From contig JAYKXP010000008.1 of NCBI GenBank assembly GCA_037176845.1, positions 930,001 to 994,000 on the forward strand: a stretch of DNA of 64,000 bases, read 5' to 3'. Below are positions 1-11,500 of this stretch, piece by piece. The notes under the pieces were generated by a model, which made no database searches, was not told the origin of the DNA, and was given only the letters and a program-made list of their open reading frames with translations. Numbering within the stretch: the first letter of the stretch is position 1; every line of letters starts with the position of its first letter. This DNA comes from Paramarasmius palmivorus. Taxonomy: Eukaryota > Basidiomycota > Agaricomycetes > Agaricales > Marasmiaceae. The position numbers were made by a program, and so were the translations under genes.

Positions 1-790
1 ATGTCCTTCCCGGCCACTTTTTGGAGTTTGAGGACCATGGCAAGTTTCTCTGGCGTCCACACCTTCCTCTCTTCGAATAATTTTTGGACAGTCAAGCTCA
101 GAGCCTCATCCTTCCACGGTACCTCCGAGTTACTCAGCGCGTCGATTGCCAGTGCTATGGACCACCACGCGCTTTCCCTCAACCACGACTTTTTCTCTCC
201 AAGTGTAATCAGCTGCGTCAAGACTTCTTCGTAGCTTGAAAGGGACGATGCTTCTGTAGCAGACGAAGGAGAAGCCGTTAAGGGCGTTAACCGAACCAAC
301 AAGCCCGACTGTATTATCGACGTGAAACCAAAAAGACGAGCGAAAAGAACGTCTCTCTCCTCCTGACCGGTCGATGCCCCCTGCGCTTTTGTGATATCGA
401 TAATCAATTTTGATATTTGTGCACAAGTCACTGTCTCCAACCGGGAGAGTAACTGTAATGCATATACTTTGAGAAAACACCTTGAAAATTGATAACAAAA
501 CGCACCTCAGTTAACGCAACTGCAAATCCTAATCTACTGCTCTCCCTCGGACTCGCCAGACCTCGAATTAACCTCCTCACAGAATATGAGACATCCTGGG
601 CGTTCATAGTATCCAAAGGATCTGCGTTTGTCGTGTCTTCATCCTCGTCAGAACCCGCACTTGGTATTTCATGGTGACTCTGGAATTTTTCGAGTGCGGT
701 TATGAGCTTGACAGAGGCATCTATGCGCTCATTTTTCGAGGCTGAAGATAGATGCCAGAAGAGAGGAAGAGTGGTAGTCGCTGCAGACAT
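1..790 (-). CDS. POL5: POL5 / MYBBP1A-like nucleolar protein, N-terminal part
   Basis: This is the 5' end of a gene that runs off the left edge. Homologues (yeast Pol5, animal Mybbp1a) act in the nucleolus in rRNA synthesis and ribosome assembly; despite the name they are not typical polymerases. The first exon (790 down to 506) starts MSAATTTLPLFWHLSSASK and ends near VRRLIRGLASPRESSRLGF followed by AVALTE. This matches the family pattern of a short head, then an armadillo-like start with a VRRL-RGLASSRE-ARLGFAVALTE block. An intron (505-453) joins it to an exon beginning LLSRLETV, which stays open to base 1. An upstream in-frame ATG at 892 is possible, but the ATG at 790 gives the usual short N-terminus. 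The end of the protein is not in the window. Confidence 0.85.
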
Positions 791-1088
791 TGCTGCCCGA
801 GTGGGTGCTACAGTCCAAAAAATTTGTGACTTTGCGATCAAAAAAGAAGTATCCCCGTTTGGATACCGTATCCCACTGAGTGACATGGCCATGGACCTCT
901 CCCTGTCTCAAAGGCAACAATCATTAACGTGGAATGGAGTGAAAAATTATACGTATAATAAGGTACAGTGATCAGCGGTGAATAAGTTACATTCATGCAC
1001 AATTCCGAATAAATGATATGTCCTTGTCCTTGCACTGATGTCACCACCACCATCACATCGCTTTCCAGCAAAGCATATCCATCCTGTG

Positions 1089-1905
1089 TCAATCAAGGTG
1101 TACCGAATGTCCTTTCACTCCCAAACGACACTTCTCGCAACCCGCCCGAGGACCCATGGTAAATTTTTGCCGTCTTGATGGCGAACTTATGCCTGTCACC
1201 GGTGAGTTCGATATTGACATACTAACATCCAATGTTGGACTTGATGAACGAGTGAAACCCGGATTCACGATCACATCGGGTGTGGGTGGTAGAACATTGA
1301 TGGAAGGAGGCAGTTCCGCAGGAAACGGTCGATGCGGGTGTAAGTGAGGTTGCGAATGTGAAGATGACTGCGGATGTAGGTGGTTTGTGTCCATTTGCGT
1401 TTGCATTTGAGAATGAAGAGGATTATTGGGATATGAGGGGGTGGTTTATAGTCGAATGAAGTGCGTAGTGGTGCAAGTTGAGGTTTGGATGGTACGGAAG
1501 GAGTCATGACGGGCTAGAAGAGATGAGAAAAATGGACTTTGACTGTCCGAGTCGAAGACTCACTTCGGCTTGCATTGCTGTGGTTGATGCACTGGAGTCT
1601 ATTGGTCCGTTATGACTCTCTATTGTTAATCCGCTGGCTTGCTGAACCCAATCTTCGGATGTAGACCGACTGCCACTGGACGCGGATCCTGTCGATAGAA
1701 ATATAGGATATAATCGGTCGCTTCTTGAGGGCTCATCATATATCTTTTCTATATGTCAAAAGGAATGAGCATCTGCATTAGCCACGTAAATAAGCGAAAA
1801 ACCCACTGAAGCCCGACTGGGAGAACCCATGTCATCCGGAGAGCGGCCGCGTTTGGATGCTCTATGACCCATTGAAGTGGTAGGCATGTCAATTTCCATT
1901 TGCAT
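1089..1905 (-). CDS. Unrecognised Ser/Pro-rich protein with C-terminal CEKC motif
   Basis: I do not recognise a function. The model starts at 1905 (MQMEIDMPTTSMGHRASKRG) and continues into Ser-rich sequence (SRSTSEDWVQQASG, exon near 1688-1570). It goes on through PVMTPSVPSKPQLAPLRTS to a His/Pro/Ser-rich stretch and ends GPRAGCEKCRLGVKGH..HLD. The compact C-terminus with Cys-x2-Cys looks like the conserved part. Three or four introns are needed, and the splice pattern between 1806 and 1689 is uncertain. The reading frame breaks at a run of five G on the plus strand (1437-1441). One extra base there would join the two halves (PPPSYPNNP), so this is probably a consensus error. Confidence 0.5.
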
Positions 1906-2690
1906 GACTGATTATCCTGAATTTCCGGGGAGATTATGAGCAATCGAACAAGTGATGGTGGTGGTGGTGGTGGCAAAGAGATGAGAAGATGAGAATGTTA
2001 GAAATAAGACGCGTCAGGGTCCAGTGTCACGTCTTTAGAATAGGATAGATAGATAGCCGGTCTCTTTGCCAAAAGACAATCATCCGACAATCTTCTTTTG
2101 TTCGTTGCAAGTAGCAGGGATCCTAGCTGGTTCATAATGCCTTGTGTACAAGAGGGAATGGTGATGAAGATAACCTGAAATCTCTAGGAATCTTTGAAGA
2201 GCTCCTACTGCCAAAATGCCAGTTTCGCAGCTCTTTTTCGACAGCGTGTAGTAGGGGCTGAGCGCTGAGCTCGGTCTAATTGCTTTTACTAGGGTCGTTG
2301 AGGGTGAAAGGCAGTTTTGGCTGTTCAGATTCCACTGGCACAGCATCCATATAGTAATTACCAGCATCTCTTCCCGAACTATTGAAAGCTGTAGAGCTCG
2401 ACACCTTTTTACACCTTTCACCTCTTCCTCTGACTCAAGCTCCCAGAACCAGTGCAACTTTGGAGGTTGAAAGAACGTATTGTGACAAAGTGGCGATGTG
2501 GCATTCGAGCATGGAACAAGCATGGAATACCACAGAAAATGTTTTTATGTTTCTGTGGGTAGTTTATACATACGCAACAAAGCTAGAAAGGCCTGTCGAA
2601 CGAGGGTAATTTCCTGGAACACTGTAGAAAGAACTTTGAAGATTTGCCGACGTCTAAATCGATGGATAGATAGATAGATGGCGAGTACTT
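1906..2690. other. Intergenic region between the 1089-1905 gene and HSP90
   Basis: No convincing gene is seen. It contains short GATA-rich simple repeats (for example around 2047-2056 and 2664-2680), and an ACGCGT box at 2009-2014. Open frames here are not conserved-looking. Confidence 0.6.
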
Positions 2691-2746
2691 TTCGAGAACC
2701 TTCTCTCGCATATGCCAAAACAGGCAGTCGCAGGATTGTTCTGGAA
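2691..2746 (+). promoter_or_regulatory. Heat-shock elements upstream of HSP90
   Basis: TTC-GA-GAA-CC-TTC at 2691-2703 is a perfect three-unit heat-shock element (inverted nTTCn/nGAAn pentamers). A two-unit copy, TTC-TG-GAA, lies at 2739-2746. They sit about 90-150 bases before the HSP90 start, where the heat-shock factor HSF1 would bind. An ACGCGT box follows at 2774-2779. Confidence 0.8.
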
Positions 2747-2837
2747 CTAAAATTTGAGCGTACATAAAGATCAACGCGTCTGCGCTCTTTCCTCACTTTC
2801 TACTTCCATCATCACATACCCCTCACACTCTTCAAAA

Positions 2838-5373
2838 ATGTAAGATAGTCTTTTTAAACCCGTGTATACTTCTTTTTTTTGCTCACTTGTTCGCTTTGAA
2901 GGGCTACAGAAAGCTTTGGATTCCAAGCCGAGATCAGTCAGTTGTTGGATCTCATTATCAGTATGTTGCCACGTTTCTCTTTGCATGATTGGTATCTGAC
3001 ATACTGCGACAGACACTTTCTACAGCAACAAGGAGATCTTCCTTCGGGAAATCATCTCAAATGCCTCTGATGCTCTGGACAAAATCCGATACGCGTCACT
3101 CACCGACCCTTCGGTCCTCGACACTGAGAAGGAGCTCTTCATCCGAATCATCCCCAATAAGGAGGCGAAGACTCTTTCCATCCGTGACTCTGGTATCGGT
3201 ATGACCAAGGCTGACCTTGTCAACAACCTTGGTACCATCGCCAAGTCCGGTACAAAGGTGCGTTCACGTTCCTCAATCGCTACATTGGTACTTACATCCA
3301 TTCTCAGGGCTTCATGGAAGCACTCTCATCTGGTGCCGATATCTCCATGATTGGTCAATTCGGTGTCGGTTTCTACTCCGCATACCTTGTTGCCGAGCGC
3401 GTTCAAGTCATCACAAAACACAACGATGACGAGCAATACATCTGGGAGTCTGCTGCCGGCGGTACCTTCACCATTACACAAGATACCATCAACCCACCTC
3501 TCGGTCGCGGTACGGAGGTTCGTCTCTATCTTGAAGGAAGACCAGCTCGAGTACCTCGAGGAGAAGAGGATCAAGGAGATCGTCAAGAAGCACTCAGAGT
3601 TCATCTCATACCCTATACAGTTGGCCGTCACAAAGGAGGTTGAGAAGGTTTGTGTTCTTTCTTACGTCCTTTCATATGATCTTTGTTAAACGTTTGCGTT
3701 GTAGGAGGTCGAGGACGACGAGGAAGAGGCCAAGGAGGAAGATGAAGACAAGCCCAAATCGAAGAAGTCGATGACGACGAGGACAAGCCTAAGGACAAGA
3801 AGACGAAGAAGATCAAGGAGGTCGAGACTACCAATGAGGAGCTCAACAAGACCAAGCCCATCTGGACGCGTAACCCCAGCGAGATCACTCAGGAAGAGTA
3901 CGCTGCCTTCTACAAGAGCTTGACCAACGACTGGGAGGACCACCTCGCTGTCAAGCACTTCTCCGTCGAGGGTCAACTCGAGTTCAAGGCCATCCTCTTT
4001 GTCCCCAAGCGGTGAGTAGTGTGGTTTTCTCGTTCTATGCTCGATACTTACGTGGCTTTCTAGTGCTCCCTTCGACCTCTTCGAGTCCAAGAAGAAGCGC
4101 AACAACATCAAGCTCTACGTCCGCCGTGTCTTCATCATGGACGACTGCGAGGACCTCATCCCCGAGTACCTCAACTTCGTCAAGGGTATCGTCGATTCTG
4201 AGGACTTGCCTCTCAACATCTCTCGTGAGACCCTCCAGCAGAACAAGATTCTCAAGGTCATCCGCAAGAACATTGTCAAGAAGTGCATGGACTTGTTCTC
4301 CGAGATCGCTGAGGACAAGGACAACTTCAACAAGTTCTACGAAGCCTTTGGCAAGAACTTGAAGCTCGGTATCCACGAAGACGCTCAGAACAGGAGCAAG
4401 CTCGCCGAGTTCCTCAGGTTCTACTCCACCAAGTCTACTGATGAGCAGACTTCACTCAAGGGTGAGTGCTTCTTGCTCGGTGTTCAGTGTTGCCAATACT
4501 GACCTCGATTTACAGACTACATCACTCGCATGCCGAAGTCCAGAAGTCCATCTACTACCTCACCGGCGAGTCCCTCGCTGCCGTCAAGGACTCACCTTTC
4601 CTTGAGGTTCTCAAGAAGAAGGGCTTCGAGGTCCTCCTCCTTGTCGACCCCATCGATGAGTACGCCATTACCAACTCAAGGAGTTTCGATGGCAAGAAGC
4701 TCGTCTGTGTCTCCAAGGAAGGCCTTGAGCTCGAAGAGACTGAGGAAGAGAAGAAGGCACGTGAGGAGGAGGCTAATGAATTCAACGAGCTCTGCACTGT
4801 CGTCAAGGACGCTCTTGGTGACAAGGTTGAGAAGGTCGTTGTCTCCAACCGTATCACCGACTCGCCATGTGTTCTCGTCACTGGTCAATTCGGTTGGTCA
4901 TCAAACATGGTAAGTCGCTTTCCGCTGCCACGTAGCTCTCCAGACTGACTTGTCTTTCTTCAGGAACGTATCATGAAGGCACAGGCTCTTCGTGATTCTT
5001 CGAATGTCCTCCTACATGGCATCGAAGAAGACTCTTGAGCTCAACCCTCGCAACCCCATCATCAAGGAGCTCAAGCGTCAAGGTTGCTGAGGACAAGGCA
5101 GACAAGTCTGTTCGTGACCTCACCTACCTGCTCTTCGAGACTGCCCTTCTTACATCCGGATTCGCTCTTGACGAGCCTACTTCCTTCGCCAAGCGTATCC
5201 ACAGGATGATCTCGTGAGTGTTTCTTATCTTGATGGTTCCTTTGGTTATACTCATACCCTATCACAGACTCGGTCTCGATGTCGATGAGGAGGAAGAGCC
5301 TGCTGCACCCGCTGCTGAGGCACCTGCACCTTCAGAAGGTGCATCAACGTCGGCGATGGAGGAGATCGATTAG
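2838..5373 (+). CDS. HSP90: Heat shock protein HSP90 (HSP82/HSC82 type)
   Basis: This is the cytosolic ATP-dependent chaperone. Nine exons fit: 2838-2839, 2902-2960, 3013-3257, 3308-3647, 3705-4011, 4064-4461, 4516-4909, 4964-5213 and 5268-5373. After correction for indels they give about 699 residues, the normal family length. Hallmarks are [20 protein letters not shown], the ATP-site block [30 protein letters not shown], the acidic linker ([18 protein letters not shown]), [32 protein letters not shown] and the C-terminus MEEID, a variant of the MEEVD co-chaperone tail. Intron 1 splits the start codon (AT|G). Seven apparent single-base indels (near 3532, 3768, 4534, two compensating ones at 4665-4685, 5004 and 5085) break the frame. 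All lie in short homopolymers and all flanking residues remain conserved, so I read them as consensus errors. Confidence 0.93.
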
Positions 5374-6039
5374 ACACCTGATTGACTTCGGGAGACGTGT
5401 CGTCGTGCTTTGGGATTTTTTGTTGTACATTCTGCTGCATTTTCTGATCATCGAACACAATCAATGTATCATTTACCTACTCAAAAGAATCGATTAATAC
5501 TTTTTCTGATTCTAAAGATGATAGAAGGGTTGAGAAGGTTCTTGCCTAGTGCGGTAGCGAGTTTCAAACATCGCTTAGCTATTGTAGACAGTCCCCATGT
5601 TTGTCCTATTGTACTCGCGCTACGATTGAACCATTGTTCCCAAAGGCTCACGTCGATATACACGTGTGATCGGTGTGCTAAATCAAAGCGTCGAGTCAGA
5701 AACGCGACAAACGCGTGTGCTGTTCAATAATCGAGTCAAAGCGCGTGTAGAACGCGAGAAAGACGCGTGCCAGACCCGAGTTTGACTGCCAAACTAGTCC
5801 ATTGACGCGGTTTGACGGACGCTGACTCGGTTAGGACTTGCCTGTTGTGGCAATCGATAGCCCCAGCTGGGTGCTCCGCGTGATGCTGACTAATCACAAT
5901 GGGCAAGCGGGGAGAACCGTTTTTGTACCTCTTGCTCTTACTGCCATTATCCTCTTTTGTTACCTCATGATCTCCTCTTTATAGTCCTATCTTTTCTGTA
6001 TCAATACCGTCGCCCACTTCATTCTTTCCAAGCAAATCC
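5374..6039. other. HSP90 3' region and promoter of the 6040 gene
   Basis: No gene is seen. The first part is HSP90 3' flank; the second holds the ACGCG cluster described separately. Confidence 0.6.
5700..5809. promoter_or_regulatory. Cluster of MluI-box-like ACGCG sites
   Basis: Six ACGCG/CGCGT cores lie in about 110 bases (at about 5702, 5711, 5741, 5752, 5763 and 5805), including two full ACGCGT. In ascomycetes ACGCGT is the MCB element bound by MBF (Mbp1-Swi6), which drives G1/S genes. The cluster lies 230-340 bases before the gene at 6040. Confidence 0.5.
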
Positions 6040-6764
6040 ATGTCGCGACAATCCATGAACAAGTCTCGTAAAGAAATGGCTCCCTCTACAGTTATTTATC
6101 GATCCAATGAGGTGAGCTTTCTAGCTGTGGTTTTTCTCGATTTTTCGCTGACATATAGGTCGTCTAGCCTCATCCTGCTGATATTCCACGACTCGGTTCT
6201 CCTTTTCAGTTTGCTTCTAATGCCACAGTAAGCGTGAAAAATACTATAGGAGTATCGCAGACGAGCTAACAGAGGCGCTAGGTATCTGCATCTTATAATT
6301 ATCGCGTCACAAAGTCGACGCCAGCTCGGAGATCGCAGCGCCATTGCGCTCGTATAGATTGCCCAATCCCCACGATTCCTCACGCCTTCGACCGCCTACC
6401 ATGGATATCATCTATGGATATCCAGCCTTCCCAATCCCAATCTGTTCCGTCCAGTGATTTTGCGGACATTGCGGATCTATCCCAGCTCGAGGTAGACCCA
6501 GGTCACCAACAGCGCTCTGCTCCTTCCCATCGTGTGGGCCCAGTTAGACGTCGCAAGACGTCATTTCGTTCCAATCCAATTGCATCCTCGGAATCACCAT
6601 CGTCATTACTGCTCGAATATACTAAATTATCGACTTCGTCATCAACACCGCCTCCCAAGCATTCGAAACGATCCCACTCCAACGCCTTATTCCATGATCT
6701 CATGCCGATGCTCTCCTGCGACACCCGGCATCGTGCAGATTTTTCTGGGCCATTTATGCCCTAG
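6040..6764 (+). CDS. Unrecognised basic Ser/Arg-rich protein (about 204 residues)
   Basis: I do not recognise a family. Three exons (6040-6111, 6168-6227, 6282-6764) join with consistent phase. They give MSRQSMNKSRKEMAPSTVIY..., then PHPADIPRLGSPFQFASNAT, then a longer exon with a basic patch (RVTKSTPARRSQRHCAR), a Ser-rich middle, another basic patch (GPVRRRKTSFRSNP) and the end HDLMPMLSCDTRHRADFSGP. The pattern suggests a mainly disordered nuclear protein with several possible phosphorylation sites (SP/TP). The ACGCG-rich upstream region suggests cell-cycle control, which is only an inference. The long exon is open for 160 codons, which supports it as coding. Confidence 0.55.
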
Positions 6765-7262
6765 TCCACCCGTTTCGTTCTCGATATCGTTTTTCATCGC
6801 CGTTTCGCGCTATTCGTTCTGATCACTGCTCTCTGACTGCATCACCATCATCGTTCTCATTATTGCTCTGCACGTATCCTGAACACACTGACACTGCACT
6901 TGTACCAACAGACCTCTGTGCCACTGCTCAACTCTGTATCTTCATGATTTATTCGTGATTTATTCGATTTCCGCTCGCACCGCTTTTTTTAGCATCACGT
7001 CTTTCCCAGTACGCGCTATTAATTTTTGCGCCCGTTTTTTTGACGCCATCTTTTGACGCCATTTACTGCACCAGTTCCATCCCAGCATTTATAAAACCAT
7101 ACCGTGCCTCAACGTAATCTCTTAGGCTACTGCTACTGCTACGTATCATGACTCGATATTTACTGTATTCGTCCCAGCAAAGAATATGACTCGAAATGTG
7201 TACTTTTGATATAAGGAACGACCATCATTATCGTTGCTTGACATTGAACGATCACAACATCC
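6765..7262. other. Intergenic region before phosphoserine aminotransferase
   Basis: No gene is seen. It is AT-rich with pyrimidine runs typical of fungal promoters. Confidence 0.6.
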
Positions 7263-8514
7263 ATGACGCGAGCTATCAATTTTGGTGCAGGTCCATCTGC
7301 TCTTCCTGACTCGGTCCTCGAAGAGGCTGCTAAAGGGCTGCTAAACTTCAAAGGGACCGGGATCGGGATTGCAGAGATCTCACATCGCTCAAAGGAGTTT
7401 GTCGGTTTTCTGAACGATCTCGAGTCACTCATACGCACCCAACTCGACGTACCACCGACTCACAAGATTCTCTTTACTCAGGGAGGAGGAACTGGACAGT
7501 TTTCTGCTGTCGTATTGAACCTTCTTGCTCGGCATCGCCTGCTACACCCTGATCTTCCTGGTGATGAACGAGTCATGGACTATGTTATCACAGGTTCTTG
7601 GAGTAAAAAGGCTGCGGAAGAAGCCAGACGTCTCGGCGGAGGAAAGGTCAATGTTGCTGCAGATGCACGGAAACATTCGAGCGATGGAAAAGCGTTCCAA
7701 TGCGTCCCTCCTCACGACGCGTACTCGTTCTCCCCAGACCCAGCGCTCATCTATTACTGCGAAAATGAAACGGTCGATGGTGTCCAATTTCCATACGAAG
7801 ACTCTTCACCTTCTTCGTTCCCATTCCATCTCTTGCCTCAAGGTGGTTTATTACCACTCGTCGCAGACTACTCTTCCTCCTTCATGTCCCGCCCCATCCC
7901 CAGACTCGCTGATCACGCGGTCATCTTTGCAGGTGCCCAAAAGAACATTGGACCTGCAGGTCTAACGATCCTCATCGTTCGAGAGGATTGTATTGTCGAT
8001 GTAGACGCCGCTACAAAGCTTGGCGCAGTCCCTGTACCGATCACCATGTCTTTCAAGACTCTGGCAGATTCGGCGAGTCTGTACAATACTCCGTCGGTTT
8101 TGCCTATTTATATTGCTGGGTTGGTGTTGCAGAGGATGAAGGATCAGGGTGGATTGCAGTATTATGAGAAGCTGAATCGTAGCAAAGCAGAGAAGGTGTA
8201 TGGGGCATTGAAAGAGGGAGAAGAGAAGGGCGTCTACCGTGGAAAGGTGAAGGAAGGCTCTGGGAGTTGGATGAACATTGTTTTTGACGTGTTGGGCGAG
8301 GGCGCAGAGGCGCGATTCCTGAGTGGAGCGGAAGAACAGGGCATGAAAGCTTTGAAGGGTCACAGGTCGGTCGGAGGTGAGTAACTTGCTGATATACGCG
8401 TCGAAGATACTTATCTGTCTCCTAGGCATTCGAGTGTCCCTTTATAACGCGATCACCGAAGAACAGACCGACAAAGTTGTAAAATACATGAAGGAGTTTG
8501 TTGCAAACGCTTAA
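7263..8514 (+). CDS. SER1: Phosphoserine aminotransferase
   Basis: It converts 3-phosphohydroxypyruvate and glutamate to O-phosphoserine, the second step of serine synthesis, using PLP. Two exons (7263-8376, 8426-8514) give 400 residues, the normal length. The N-terminus INFGAGPSALPDSVLEEA, the glycine-rich FTQGGGTGQFSAVVLNL and the PLP-lysine motif AGAQKNIGPAGLT (Lys near residue 227) identify the family. The short last exon ends EEQTDKVVKYMKEFVANA. The gene is tail to tail with TRAPPC10, only 78 bases away. No frame break is seen. Confidence 0.95.
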
Positions 8515-8592
8515 GGGTTGCCATCTGGCAGAGTTCATAGACCAAGTTCAACACTTGTACAAACTACACTAATCATCATCTCCCTGTCATTG

Positions 8593-11500
8593 CTACAACA
8601 TAGGTACTACGCCCTCCCTTGGCAGTATCAATACACTCTCTGCGCCATGGGTTTGATACGCCTCCGTGGTAGGAATGGCCATTGAACCCATCGTAACCTC
8701 ATCGGTGAGTGGTAAAGCCAGAACAGAGACTTTAGGAAGGGTATATTCTCCGTGATGCAGAGCTACCAGCGTTATTGGTACAGTGAATGTTGCATTGTCC
8801 TGTTAGTTCACGCAATGTGAATACTAGTCCACACACCGACCGGGTCTACTTACCTTGGCAATAAAGTTTCCTCGTTTCTTCCCGCTGATTAACCACTCCT
8901 TGACCATTTCTTCTACGTCGTACTGCATAGCATATGTACGCGTGCGATCTCCGTGGCTAGAACCCCAATGGAACGAGGTGTGAATATTTATGGTCGCTGG
9001 TATTGGCTGGCCAGCGTAGAGTGGCGTGGTTTCTTGCCCTGAAGGCTGGGATAGCTTCAAGGTGACAGCAGCAACGATCTTGTCAACGAGAGACAGTTAG
9101 CAAGGGCTGGAATTCCTTTGAAGAGTTCATACGAACATTCATCTGAGGCACATCAACAGGAATCTTAACTGTGTGCCAAGGCCCTCGCGCACTGTCCGCC
9201 TCGGAGTGTCTGTGGACTTGTAGGACCTAGCGGTAGAGGAAACCGGTCAGATGTTCATGACACCTTTATCTTCAATTACTTACTTGTTTTGATCTCTCAA
9301 CTGCTTCACTGATATCGCCCAGTTCATCATCTTTGGAAGGTAGGAATACCTCGCCAGATATCTCATACCGTTCTATCCAGCCAGGATCCGATTCCAGGAT
9401 TTCCACTAGCTTATTGATTATAGCAAGGCTGTGGTCTCGCCAAGACGCAGTCTGTATCAACAAGTCGTCGACGGTCTTCTCGATCAACGATTTGACCTCT
9501 GAAAAGCTCCGTCAGAAAGAACGATTACTGTATATCGGACAGAGCTGACCTTCACGTAGCATGCGATATCGGACGCGTAGATGTAACGGGTCTCTTACTA
9601 GAAGTCGTGAGAACTTCTGACATATAAAGGTACGGTGCAGGAATACCTGGTCCTTCGCTCGAGTTAACCTGGAAAATGAAGCTGACTGGCTGAGAAGGTT
9701 TGACAGTCTAATGCTGTCATAAGTATCCAGTTTGAAGTCACAAACTATACGGAGGACCCACATATAAAGGTCGAATCGCAGAGGTAGAAGAGACAATTGA
9801 TACACTTCCGGCCGTCGCGTCTAGACGGACGTCGGCTATACGAACGTGTTGGTGTGTCAATGTAGATATCGTGAACCTGGAGAAGAGCCTGAGCGGACGT
9901 GAGTTGCTTAAAGCACCCTTCTCAACGACCCAACACGCACCGTGTCCCACGGAAGAAATCCTCTACATTGACTGAGATAGGTAGAACGACCGCAACATTT
10001 GCGGCAGATCGCAAAACCCTGGTTATACCTGGTTCTGAGGCAGTTACATACTTTGCTTCGACTGTGAGTTTCTGCATGGGGAATCAGTGGCATTGCAGGA
10101 TTCTGTTGTCAAAACCAACCAGTTCTTGTCCGCCGATAACCCGGGAATGGGGTACCAACAATTCAATGGTAGTATGACTGGGAATGTCTTGAAACATCAC
10201 GGCCTCCGTTGAGCTTTCAAAGTTTACCCCATCGGTGAGTAGGGTGGCGCCTTTGAGATCGAACTTTGCAGCCGTCGAAACTAATTCAATTGTTGCGTGC
10301 TTCACATCATTCCGACCCGTCGTAACCGTGACAAGCAGCTTTGGCGTCCCGTCCAGTTCAACTTGGTATCAATAAGTTCAGGAACCCTGTGTTGAGTATG
10401 TAGGTTGAGAAAGATTACCTTCTGGAGGTGGCGAAGTCTCGATGCCAAACGCGAGATTATCTCGTGGTATCTTGACTAGGTATGGTCTAAAGCTGGTTCG
10501 AGAACCCTTTGGCATGGGTTTCCGATGATTCCACTGTAGTAAGGAGTCGAGATATACGAATCTCACTGCTGTCTAGCATGAACGCGCCAGTGGAAGGATT
10601 CTGAGGCAAAGTTGGTGAGGGTGTAAGCTTGATCTTGCCACTGACTTACCGGGCAAAATAATCGAAGACAGGACTTTCCTGACTCAAGAGAGGCCCTTCC
10701 ATATGTGAACTCCAGCCTTTCTGATTCCCTTCCGAGGATTGTCACAATGACATCAGTCACTGGAATGGCCTGACAACAGAATGAAACAATCAGAACGGTG
10801 CGATGCGCAAGAAATCAGATGGGCTCACACATGGCAGGTGATTGAAAACTGTGACTTCCAAAAAGGAGCCATCTCTTTCACCAGAAAGTTCGGCCATTGG
10901 GTTGACGTGTAGAGACAGAGATGGGTGATCAGGATGGTGCAAATCTTCGTGACAGCTCAAAAAGCGAACTCCAGATAATACGCTGAGCATACCTGTCTCC
11001 AATTCAGCGGCCGCTTTAATCATCATATCTACCAGGTTTGAGATGTATGCAGTTTTGTCTTCTTCAGTTATGAGGAGCTCAGCCCCGGCACTCTCCGTGT
11101 ATGTCTTCATGAAAGACAATATCAGATGCATCCAATCTCCATCTCTCGGCTTTGCTAAACTCGAATGTGTATGCAATGCATTGCAAAGTGCCCAGGACTC
11201 GAGTGAGGTCCACTTGTGAAGAGCATAATGTGCGGGAAGTGAAGTATATGTCGAAAGAGCCGTATCTAAGCGTCCCCGGTGCCTAGCAAAAGAGTCAATT
11301 GATAGGACACATTACTCTGACAGGGGCTCACAAGTCTAGGGCGGCGAGGCTCCCGTGGAGTTTCAAAGCAAACTTGCGTCGGCCGGATTTGGCGTACAGT
11401 TCTATTGCACGGTTAGTTGTCAAAACATATAGTTCGTAAAAGGCCTCCGCGTCGGCGAATGTAGCTAGAAGCTGGGAGTTGCTTATTTGTCCGGAATTCG

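Noticed and set aside
2080..2523. Minus-strand open frame of 147 codons upstream of HSP90
   Set aside because: Composition looks random, no domain, no conserved block; probably chance.
2838..5373. HSP90 as a pseudogene
   Set aside because: Seven indels but no nonsense substitutions, all splice sites kept, residue-level conservation intact and all breaks at homopolymers. A consensus error is the simpler explanation.
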